NCBI GenBank assembly: GCA_020152595.1
Contig: JAIGNY010000071.1
Span: forward strand, 1 to 64,000
Length of the DNA: 64,000 nucleotides
Direction: 5' to 3'
DNA from: Chiridota heheva
Lineage: Eukaryota; Echinodermata; Holothuroidea; Apodida; Chiridotidae
Below the pieces are notes generated by a model, which saw only the letters and a program-made list of their open reading frames with translations, ran no database searches and was not told the DNA's origin. Positions 47,064-58,476 of the stretch are shown piece by piece (within the stretch, counting starts at the first letter, position 1; each line of letters begins with the position of its first letter). The position numbers were made by a program, and so were the translations under genes.

Positions 47064-48903
47064 CACTATGAACACTTTAATGGATGTGAATTTGTCAGAA
47101 ATCTGTTACAATTTTATGCAATATTCACTGCTGTGAAAAAGTCTGTACTTTTTATCTTCTATTTCCTATGAAATTTACTGCTGTTTAATTCACTCTAAAC
47201 ACCCAAAGGAATGAGAAATGTGTTTTAGAGCTGTTACTCCTCCATAAAAGATAAACAGGGTGGGCATTATAGAGAAAATGTATGACTCTTGGGTTGGGAA
47301 GGTCAATCTGTGTTAGTGTTTTGATAGCAAGGAAGTGATAAGAATAAAAAATCTTAATAAAAGAGGAGTGAAATTGTTTTTCATGTTTCCTATCTTTTCT
47401 TACAGTATGTTACTTGTAGAATACATACTTCATAAAAAGAAAATGTGTTTGCAGTATTTTCATCAATCAGGGAGATGATAATACACTGGTCGATTGTTTT
47501 TATTCTATGCTTTTTGTTATTTTATTTTGTTGAGAGAAACAAGTATAGATATTGTTGTGTTGTATTGTTTTTACAAATGAAATTTGAAGGATAAAGATGG
47601 TTTTTAGTGAACTGTTAAAAAACGAAACAAAGAATTCCATAAATGGGTTGTTATTCCAGGTTGTGAATACCAGGGCCGGATTAAGCCTTGTTAGTGGCAG
47701 TGACAGAAAGTAAACTTGGGCTGATTTTAACATCAATCTTTAGCGGAGCAAGGCTTTCTGGATTTAAGACTGTATTCAGATGGTATCTAGAGAGGGATAA
47801 GCCCACATGCATGGCAAAAGAAATTCAATTGTATGATGCCCCCCTATAACCCTCGGGAATGGTGCGTCATTTCCAAAAATATGTGACGCACCCATGGGTG
47901 CTTTTAAGGACTGCTTTAATTGGTAGGTCACCGAAAGTAGAAGAAGTGCGTCAAAAAAACATACCTTCATTTGCTTGAATGTAAAATATCAAAGTAGGCC
48001 TACTACTGTAAATATGTGTTCACAAGTTTAAAAATTTTTGTTAATTGTATAATGAATTGTTAAATTTAATAATTTATTCATTTAAAAAATGTATTTGTAC
48101 ACATTATGCTGTGGTGTAATTGACCTTTTCCCTCACAAAATGTTGGTAATCGACCGGGACATGGTGGCAACACCCACTGACTTACCTCTAATATAGTATT
48201 ACTTGAACCAACACATGTTTTTTTTCTGAGAGTTAAAACAAAATGCATAAAATCAACTTCTTTAAAAAAAAAAATCTGAACATCTATGACCAAAATAGTG
48301 ACTTATTTAGAAATGTGATATTTGTACTTCTGAATAAAATGTAAAGGATGAATACAGACTGTTTGTGGGTGTAATAAACGATTACTTCTCCTATCTTGAG
48401 TTTACTACAGTGAGGAAAACCAGTACCATACTAATCAGTAGATGTGTAAAGATCGGTACAAACAGGGAGTCGTTTTTCTAACACAATTACACTTTCATTA
48501 GGAAAATTTTAAAATAATCCAGGGCTGTCACTTAAAGAGCACATGGAGGTATAGATCTGTCACACAATAACTACTTTCTGTGGATGCTTCTTTAGCCTTC
48601 ACTGCAAGACAGAGTATGGCCACTTACTAAGTGGAAGATTTTAATGGCTGTAGTGTGAAGGTCACTTTCACAGTGTTAGTAAATACTACAGCAGTGAATT
48701 CTCTTGATGTTGCAAGAACAGCTGTTCTTTTTGGTTTACATGCGAAGCATAATGCAAACCTATGTAATGGCGATTTCGTCCATCCGGCCGTCCACAGTTT
48801 TTTCCTGAGATTTCCTCAGAAATATTACAAGTTTTTTTGAGGATTCCTCATAAAATGTTAAAGTTTCTTCAGAGTTCCTCAGAAAAAGATAAAAGTTTTT
48901 GTT
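47064..48903. mobile_element. CACTA-like element, left half only, unit 1
   Basis: Starts 'cactatgaacacttt' as in the full copy at 54,540 and follows it to the tandem breakpoint at about 48,903. It lacks the right terminus. Includes the hairpin 48,733-48,760. Confidence 0.8.
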
Positions 48904-51900
48904 GTGTATATTGTATTTTTACACAAACTTCGCAGCGACCAAAATTTTTTTCTTATTGGGGAACCTTTTGCATTAAAATATTGCCAAAATGATTCTACCT
49001 ACCTCAAACTGCACTAAGAAGATCTGGGGAAGTTTTTCGATGTGTTATGGTGGATTTTTTGGGAAAAGCCTCTGGCGAAACAATAGGAAAATTTCCAGAA
49101 TGTGATTCATACATACACAGGTAAATGTAAATATACTGTATGAGCCATTGTGAATCGAATACTACATTTGTGTGTGTGTGTGTGTGTTAGTGTTTTCACG
49201 GGTACCCGAATTATCTGGGTACCCGACGGATTGTGTTGTTAACCAGGTCCAAAAATACAAACCGGGTATGGATTTTTATAATATTACTAATAGAAACATT
49301 TGTATTCTATTTCTTTATTCACAAAAACGAAGATACGATTGTAAAAACAAGAAATATCACAAGAATTTACAAGGTACACTAGTTAGATTTTAACACATCT
49401 ACTACTTCAGTGAAAAATATTGAAAAAGCCTTGTCAGCACGTCGGATACCCGACCGAATGCAGGTTGGGTACCCGGTCCAAATTTGGACCTGGTGCAAAC
49501 ACTAGTATGTGCTTGACCAGCTTTTCCACCGGGGAAAAGCCACTCTTACTCCCCCCTCATTTATTTCTGCCTCCCACTCTTCCACTTCCTCATTCACCAA
49601 CACTTCAGGCCCCTCACATCAATATGCCGCTACTCTCTCCCATTCTGGCAGAAACCATTCCAACAACACACCACCTCAGAAGGATCATAAACCCTAACAG
49701 AACACCTCAACTCATCAAAAAATTGAAGGCAACCTTCACATCCCAAGACGTCCTGTCAGCTGACACAAACCTGCCCAACCCTCTTCGATCTCACTTCCAA
49801 GGTAAAAAATCCAGCCCAACATCAACAGAAACCCCTCTAAAAACCAACAGAAACCAAACCTCCCCAACTTGGACCACCAACCAACTAACACCAACTCCTC
49901 TGAGTCACCTCACAACAACAACGAGAACACTCCAGTCCAACTTTCTTCATCTCTAACCCGCCCCTTCATAGACCACAACCCTTTCCAAGACACGGATGTC
50001 AGCCAGCCCCTCTCAGGGGCCCCTCCCTCCTAATTGTTTTTAATGGCTGATATAATACACTGAAACTTTCGCAGACTCTGCCAACTTCAAAGAACTTGAA
50101 CTTCTGATATCCACCCTCAACCCCAGTCTCATCTGCTTTCAAGAATTTTTGTTATATTCCACCGATTCAGCCCCCATTGGAGGTACTCGGATCGCACTTA
50201 ATTTTCCAGAATGCTAGAAAAGCGTCTTCTATCTATGTCAGGAACGATATCCCTTTGAGCCTCGTCCATTCCACTCCAACCTCCTGCCATCTCGTGACCT
50301 TACACAAAACCATCACACTCTGTAACCTTTACCTCCCCCTTCCCCCACTGACATCGACAACATCATCTCCCCCAGCCCCCAAACCCTTCATCCTAATGGG
50401 GTGACTTCAATGCTCACAACCCCCTTTGGGGCTCCTCCCTCCTTGACTGTCAGGGGTAAATGCATTGAAAACCTTTTGAACCATTGCAACATCTGTCTCC
50501 TCAATGACAGCTCTCGCACTTACTTACAACTGGTTTCATGCACTCTCACCAGCATCGATCTCTCCATCTGCGACCTCTCCCACTTTGTTGAATTCTCGAA
50601 CTGGAGAGTTCACCCTTTGCTCTGTGGTAGTGACCATTTCCCCATCCTCATTTCCACCCTCCCCTCCTGGACACACACTTTCCTTACAAACTGGAAATTC
50701 CAACACGCAGATTGAAATCTTTTTTCAGTTTATGCAGCATCATGATATCCTTTTCTCTGACTCTCCTCCGACAACCCTGTCTCTCTCTTCACTTCCATGG
50801 TCTGGAAACACTATGAACACTTTAATGGAGGTGAATTTGTCAGAAATCTGTTACAATTTTATGCAATATTCACTGCTGTGAAAAAGTCTGTACTTTTTAT
50901 CTTCTATTTCCTATGAAATTTACTGCTGTTTAATTCACTCTAAACACCCAAAGGAATGAGAAATGTGTTTTAGAGCTGTTACTCCTCCATAGAAGATAAA
51001 CAGGGTGGGCATTATAGAGAAAATGTATGACTCTTGGGTTGGAAAGGTCAATCTGTGTTAGTGTTTTGATAGCAAGGAAGTGATAAGAATAAAAAATCTA
51101 AATAAAAAAGGAGTAAAATTGTTTTTCATGTTTCCTATTTTTTCTTACAGTATGTTACTTGTAGAATACATACTTCATAAAACAAAATGTGTTTGCAGTA
51201 TTTTCATCAATCAGGGAGATGATAATACACTGCTTGATTGTTTTTATTCTATGCTTTTTGTTATTTTATTTTGTTGAGAGAAACAAGTATAGATATTGTT
51301 GTGTTGTATTGTTTTTACAAATGAAATTTGAAGGATAAAGATGGTTTTTAGTGAACTGTTAAAAAACGAAACAAAGAATTCCATAAATGAGTTGTTATTC
51401 CAGGTTGTGAATACCAGGGCCGGATTAAGCCTTGTTAATAACAGTGACAGAAAGTAAACTTTGGCTGATTTTGACATCAAACTTTAGCGGAGCAAGGCTT
51501 TCTGGATTTAAGACTGTATTCAGATGGTATCTAGAGAGGGATAAGCCCACATGCATGGCAAAAGAAATTCAATTGTATGATGTCCCCCTATAACCCTCGG
51601 GAATGGTGCGTCATTTCCAAAAATATGTGACGCACCCATGGGTGCTTTTAAGGACTGCTTTTATTGGTAGGTCACCGAAAGTAGAAGAAGTGCGTCAAAA
51701 GAACATACCCTTATTTGCCTGAATGTAAAATATTAAAGTAGGCCTACTACTGTAAGTATGTGTTCACCAGTTTTAAATTTTGTATTAATTGTTTAATAAA
51801 TTGTTAAATTTAATAATCTATTCATTTAAAAAATGTATCTTTACACAATATGCTGTGGTGAAATTGGCCTTTGCCCTCACAAAATTTTGGTAATCGACCG

Positions 51901-52645
51901 GGACATGGTGGCAACACCCACTGACTTGTCTCTAATATAGTATTACTTGAACCAACACATGTTTTTTTCCGAGAGTTAAAACAAAATGCATGAAATCAAC
52001 TTCTTTAAAAAAAAAATCTGAAGATCTCTGACCAAAATAGTGACTTATTCAGAAATGTGATATTTGTACTTTTGAATAATATGTTGAGGATGAATACAGA
52101 CTGTTTGTGGGTGTAATAAACGATTACTTCTCCTATCTTGAGGTTACTACAGTGAGGAAAACCAGTACCAAACTAATCAGTAGATGCGTAAAGATCGGTA
52201 CAAACAGGGAGTCGTTTTTCTAACACAATTACACTTTCATTAGGAAAATTTTAAAATAATTCAGGGCTGTCACTTAAAGAGCAGATGGAGGTATAAATCT
52301 GTCACACAATAACTACTTTCTGTGGATGCTTCTTAAGCCTTTACTGCAAGACAGAGTATGGCCACTTACTAAGTGGAAGATTTTAATGGCTGTAGTGTGA
52401 AGGTCACTTCCACAGTGTTAGTAAATACTACAGCAGTGAATTCTCTTGATGTTGCAAGAACAGCTGTTCTTTTTGGTTTACATGCGAAGCATAATGCAAA
52501 CCTATGTAATGGCGATTTCGTCCATCCGGCCGTCCACAGTTTTTTCCTGAGATTTCCTCAGAAATATTACAAGTTTTTTTGAGGATTCCTCATAAAATGT
52601 TAAAGTTTCTTCAGAGTTCCTCAGAAAAAGATAAAAGTTTTTGTT
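48904..52645 (+). repeat. Tandem unit 2 of 3 (3,742 bp)
   Basis: Same content and order as unit 1; MITE at 49,188-49,504. LINE endonuclease at 49,505-50,808 with an extra G in the GDFN region (about 50,397-50,402) that breaks the frame. CACTA left half from 50,809. Confidence 0.95.
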
Positions 52646-55600
52646 GTGTATATTGTATTTTTACACAAACTTCGCAGCGACCAAAATTTTTTTCTTATTG
52701 GGGAACCTTTTGCATTAAAATATTGCCAAAATGATTCTACCTACCTCAAACTGCACTAAGAAGATCTGGGGAAGTTTTTCGATGTGTTATGGTGGATTTT
52801 TTGGGAAAAGCCTCTGGCGAAACAATAGGAAAATTTCCAGAATGTGATTCATACATACACAGGTAAATGTAAATATACTGTATGAGCCATTGTGAATCGA
52901 ATACTACATTTGTGTGTGTGTGTGTGTGTTAGTGTTTTCACGGGTACCCGAATTATCTGGGTACCCGGCCGGATTGTGTTGTTAACCAGGTCCAAAATAC
53001 AAACTGGTATGGATTTTTATAATATTACTAATAGAAACATTTGTATTCTATTTCTTTATTCACAAAAACGAAGATACGATTGTAAAAACAAGAAATATCA
53101 CAAGAATTTACAAGGTACACTAGTTAGATTTTAACACATCTACTACTTCAGTGAAAATATTGAAAAAGCCTTGTCAGCACGCCGGATACCCGACCGAATG
53201 CAGGTTGGGTACCCGGTCCAAATTTGGACCTGGTGCAAACACTAGTATGTGCTTGACCAGCTTTTCCACCGGGGAAAAGCCACTCTTACTCCCCCCTCAT
53301 TTATTTCTGCCTCCCACTCTTCCACTTCCTCATTCACCAACACTTCAGGCCCCTCACATCAATATGCCGCTACTCTCCTCCATTCCGGCAGAGACCATTC
53401 CAACAACACACCACCTCAGAAGGATCATAAACCCCAACAGAACACCGCAACTCATCAAAAAATCGAAAGCAACCTTCACTTCCCAAGATCTCCTGTCAAC
53501 TGACACCAACCTGCCCAACCTTCTTCGATCTCACTTCCAAGGTAAAAAACCCAGCTTAACATCAACAGAAACCCCTCTAAAAACCAACAGAAACCAAACC
53601 TCTCCAACTTGGACCACCAACCAACACCAACTCCTCTGAGTTACCTCACAACAACAACGAGAACACTCCAGTCCAACTTTTTTCATCTTTAACCCGCCCC
53701 TTTATAGACCACAACCCTTTACAAGACACGGATGTCAGCCAGCCCCTCTCAGGGGCCCCTCCCTCTTAACTATTTTTAATGGCTGATATAATACACTGAA
53801 ACTTTCGCAGACTCTCTGCCAACTTCAAAGAACTTGAACTTCTGATATCCACCTTCAACCCCAGTCTCAACTGCCTTCAAGAAACCTTTTTATCTTCCAC
53901 CTATTCTGCCCCCATTCGGGGTACTTGGATCGCTCTTTATTTCCCAGAATGCTGGAAAAGCGTCTTCTATCTATGTCAGGATCGATATCCCTTTGAGCCT
54001 CGTCCATTCCACTCCAACTCCTGCCATCTCGTGACTTTACACAAAACCATCACACTCTGTAACCTTTACCTCCCCCTTCCCCCACTGACATCGACAACCT
54101 CATCTCCCAACTCCCCAAACCCTTCATCCTTATGGGTGACTTCAATGCTCACAACCCCCTTTAGGGCTCCTCCTCGACTGTCAGAGGTAAATGCATTGAA
54201 AACTTTTTGAACCATTGCAACATCTGTCTCCTCAATGACAGCTCTCGCACTTACTTACACCCGGGTTCATGCACTCTCACCAGCATCGATCTCTCCATCT
54301 GCGACCTCTCCCACTTTGTTGAATTCTCGAACTGGAGAGTTCACCCTTTGCTCTGTGGTAGTGACCATTTCCCCATCCTCATTTCCACCCTCCCCTCCTG
54401 GACACACACTTTCCTTACAAACTGGAAATTCCAACACGCAGATTGAAATCTTTTTTCAGTTTATGCAGCATCATGATATCCTTTTCTGTGACTCTCCTCC
54501 GACAACCCTGTCTCTCTCTTCACTTCCATGGTCTGGAAACACTATGAACACTTTAATGGATGTGAATTTGTCAGAAATCTGTTACAATTTTGGGCAATAT
54601 TCACTGCTGTGAAAAAGTCTGTACTTTTTATCTTCTATTTCCTATGAAATTCACTGCTGTTAAATTCACTCTAAACACCCAAAGGAATGAGAAATGTGTT
54701 TTAGAGCTGTTACTCCTCCATAGAAGATAAACAGGGTGGGCATTATAGAGAAAATGTATGACTCTTGGGTTGGAAAGGTCAATCTGTGTTAGTGTTTTGA
54801 TAGCAAGGAAGTGATAAGAATAAAAAATCTAAATAAAAAAGGAGTAAAATTGTTTTTCATGTTTCCTATTTTTCTTACAGTATGTTACTTGTAGAATACA
54901 TACTTCATAAAACAAAATGTGTTTGCAGTATTTTCATCAATCAGGAGATGATAATACACTGCTTGTTTGTTTTTATTCTATGCTTTTTGTTATTTTATTT
55001 TGTTGAGAGAAATAAGCATAGATATTGTTGTGTTGTATTGTTTTTACAAATGAAATTTGAAGGATAAAGATGGTTTTTAGTGAACTGTTAAAAAAAAAGA
55101 AAAAAGAATTCCATAAATTAGTTGTTATTCCAGGTTGTGAATACCAGGGCCGGATTAAGCCTTGTTAGTGGCAGTGACAGAAAGTAAACTTGGGCTGATT
55201 TTGACATCAAACTTTAGCGGAGCAAGGCTTTCTGGATTTAAGACTGTATTCAGATGGTATCTAGAGAGGGATAAGCCCACATGCATGGCAAAAGAAATTC
55301 AATTGTATGATGCCCCCCTATAACCCTCGGGAATGGTGCGTCATTTCCAAAAATATGTGACGCACCCATGGGTGCTTTTAAGGACTGCTTTTATTGGTAG
55401 GTCACCGAAAGTAGAAGAAGTGCGTCAAAAAAACATACCTTCATTTGCTTGAGTGTAACATATTAGAGTAGGCCTACTACTGTAAGTATGTGTTCACCAG
55501 TTTTACATTTTTTATTATTTGTATAATAAATTGTTAAATTTAATAATCTATTCATTTAAAAAATGTATCTTTACACAATATGCTGTGGTGAAATTGGCCT

Positions 55601-56400
55601 TTGCCCTCACAAAATTTTGGTAATCGACCGGGACATGGTGGCAACACCCACTGACTTGTCTCTAATATAGTATTACTTGAACCAACACATGTTTTTTTCC
55701 GAGAGTTAAAACAAAATGCATGAAATCAACTTCTTTAAAAAAAAAATCTGAACATCTCTGACCAAAATAGTGACTTATTCAGAAATGTGATATTTGTACT
55801 TTTGAATAATATGTTGAGGATGAATACAGACTGTTTGTGGGTGTAATAAATGATTACTTTTTCCTATCTTGAGTTTACTACAGTGAGGAAAACCAGTACC
55901 AAACTAATCAGTAGATGCGTAAAGATCGGTACAAACAGGGAGTCGTTTTTCTAACACAATTACACTTTCATTAGGAAAATTTTAAAATAATTCAGGGCTG
56001 TCACTTAAAGAGCACATGGAGGTATAAATCTGTCACACAATAACTACTTTCTGTGGATGCTTCTTAAGCCTTCACTGCAAGACAGAGTATGGCCACTTAC
56101 TAAGTGGAAGATTTTAATGGCTGTAGTTTGAAGGTTGCTTTCACAGTGTTAGTAAATACTACAGCAGTGAATTCTCTGGATGTTGCAAGATACTACAGCA
56201 GTGAATTCTCTTGATGTTGCAAGAAGAGCTGTACTTATTGGTTCGCATGCAAAGCATAATGTGAACCTACTGTATGTAATGGCGATTTCGTCCGTCCGGC
56301 CGTCCACAGTTTTTTCCTGAGATTTCCTCAGAAATATTACAAGTTTTTTTGAGGATTCCTCATAAGATCTTAAAGTTTCTTCAAAGCTCCCAGAAAAAGT
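52646..56400 (+). repeat. Tandem unit 3 of 3, continuous with the full CACTA element
   Basis: Same content as unit 2 up to about 56,380, then runs on into sequence missing from units 1 and 2. It therefore keeps the original right-hand flank. The LINE endonuclease at 53,245-54,539 has a TGG-to-TAG stop at 54,162-54,164. A 55-bp internal duplication ('tactacagcagtgaattctc') lies at about 56,155-56,215. Confidence 0.9.
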
Positions 56401-58476
56401 TAAAGTTTCTTCAGATATCCTCATGGTACAGGTGTATTTTAGAATTTCCTTACAAAATGTTAAAGTTTTTCAGAGATACTTAAGACAGGATTGAAGACTA
56501 GTTTCCTTAAAAAGTCTACAAAACATTTGATACAGTATTTCCTTAGAAGATCACTGTAAAGTGATATAATTTCCCAATATTCTTCAGAGATTCTCAAGCG
56601 TCTCTCTTGTAGCACTTGAGATTTAAAATTCTTAAAATTCTTTAAAATATTTGGGCTCCAACAGTTGTATCAGGCATGACTATTAAACTCCACTTTTATT
56701 ATTGTGGTCATTTGCATGAAGTTGCTATAGTATATGAACTGACCAGACTTTTTTATTTAGTATGCTTAGTCAGGGAGTGTGACAGGATGTGAATGCATAT
56801 GGACATAGGGAGAGATGCCATGTGGGACATTGATGGGGGCCATGCGGGACATATGATATAATATATACCATGTGGTATACACCACATATCAAGAATAATT
56901 ATTTGACTCCACCTTTTTTTTTTCCGATTCAACACTTCATTTGCATATAAGTTATTATATGAACTTATACAGGGACTGTGATAGCTAGGATGAGACTTGT
57001 GGAACCTATGGGACGTCATGTGGGACATGGGGTGGGATGCCATGTGGGACATAGGGTGGAATGCCATGGATTAGGGTGGAAACCCATGTAGGATATATGG
57101 TGGAATGCCATGCAGGACATTCATGTAGGGTGGAATGCCATGTGTGACATACTGTAGACTAGTAGGCTATGTGGGACATAGAATGTGATGCCATGTGGGA
57201 CATAAAGTAGGATGTCATTGGGACATTGGGAGGGATACCATGAGGAACATATGGTGGGATGCCATGTGGGACATTAGGTGCGAAGCCACTGATGCGGACC
57301 AGGGAAGGGATGCCATGTGTGACATAGCCGTGGGAGTTATGGTGGACTGCCATGAGGGACAAGGCATGGGATGTCATGTGGGACATGAGGTGTGGTGTCA
57401 TTTAGGAATGTGATGGAATGCCACATAAGGGATGGGATGTCATGTGGGACATGGGGTGCATGGGATGCCATGTGGGAGATACAGTATGGTGGAATGCCAT
57501 GTGGGACAAGGGATGGGATGGGATGCCATGTGGGACATGGGGTGGGATGCCATGTGGGACATGGGTGGGATGCCATGTGGGACATGGGGTGGGATGCCAT
57601 CTGGGACATGGGGTGGGATGTCATGTGGGACATGGGGTGGGATGTCATGTGGGACATGGGGTGGGATGTCATGTGGGACATGGGGTAGGATGTCATGTGG
57701 GACATGGGATGCCATGTGAGACTTAGTGTGAGATGCCATTTTTATAATTGGCCGGGTCATATGATATGGTGTCAATTTGCATGGGCATGTGAACCATGGC
57801 GGTATTTACCGTTCTAGTTAAGTTTTAAAGGATTACTTCAGGGGGTCAAGCAAGTCCATCTTATATGAAAGAGAACTTCAAAAGAAACACAATTTCAAAG
57901 AAAGTGTTTAAAAATCTTATTCCGTTAAGGAGATATTTAAGTTTAAAACTCTCGTCTCATCTGTGTAGAAATGACTGGTGTAGTAAGTCTACTATTTAAA
58001 GTTGGCATCTTCATCCTTACATCCTTAACAATTGTAATTGTATTTTAAAGAAAGTTTATTTAATTTTTCACTATTGTATTTATTCTCCTCTAACTTTCTA
58101 CAGGTGTATAATATAAATATTCTTCCTAGATTCAGTTTTACTTTTTTGATATATCACATGGTTTTTAAGCCACAAAATTGCAGGAAAAAATATAATAGAA
58201 TTCATAAAGACTTTGAGGAATCTGAGGCTATGACATCACAACTATCAGTCATTTCTTCACAAATGATACCAAACTTTAAACATAGATATTTACTTAATGG
58301 AATAAGATTTTTAAATGCTTTCTTCACAGTTTTGTTTCTTGTTAAGTCTCTTTCATATTAGATAGATTTGCTTCAGTCCTGAACCAATCCTTTAACAGAT
58401 TTTTCCAATGAATTTTTTAACAGTAGTGAAAGTTAACAGATTTTAAGAAGGAAAATCTGTTAAAGTGTTCATAGTG
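54540..58476. mobile_element. CACTA/EnSpm-like element, 3.9 kb, inserted in a LINE
   Basis: Left end CACTATGAACACTTTAA and right end its inverted copy (58,460-58,476) carry the diagnostic CACTA...TAGTG termini. Flanking 'aaa' on both sides fits the 3-bp target duplication of this superfamily. Subterminal 'aatctgtta' and 'taacagatttt' words recur near both ends (about 54,575, 58,395, 58,435, 58,455), as is usual for CACTA elements. Dropping the element rejoins the LINE in frame at 'LEIANLSIPIS'. The interior holds a hairpin and a 24-bp minisatellite (56,800-57,740) but no transposase, so it is non-autonomous. Confidence 0.8.
56240..57815. repeat. Satellite module, copy D (inverted relative to copy C)
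   Basis: Hairpin 56,240-56,267, then unique sequence, then a 24-bp array in minus sense ('gggatgccatgtgggacatg'; best at 57,000-57,720), closing with 'atggcggtatttaccgttct'. Matches 30,505-33,025 in reverse. It is part of the CACTA-like element. Confidence 0.85.

Larger units (their letters stand above)
45165..48903 (+). repeat. Tandem unit 1 of 3 (3,739 bp)
   Basis: Starts at 'gtgtatattgtatttttaca'. Contains an exon-like frame, a hAT-like MITE (45,444-45,762), the 5' half of a LINE and the left half of the CACTA-like element, and stops within the 'cagaaaaagataaaagtttt' sequence. Unit 2 follows at once. By eye this copy is more diverged from units 2 and 3 than they are from each other. Confidence 0.95.

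Noticed and set aside
49420..50881. Independent genes in tandem units 2 and 3
   Set aside because: They are copies of the same broken LINE endonuclease region with extra stops and frameshifts.
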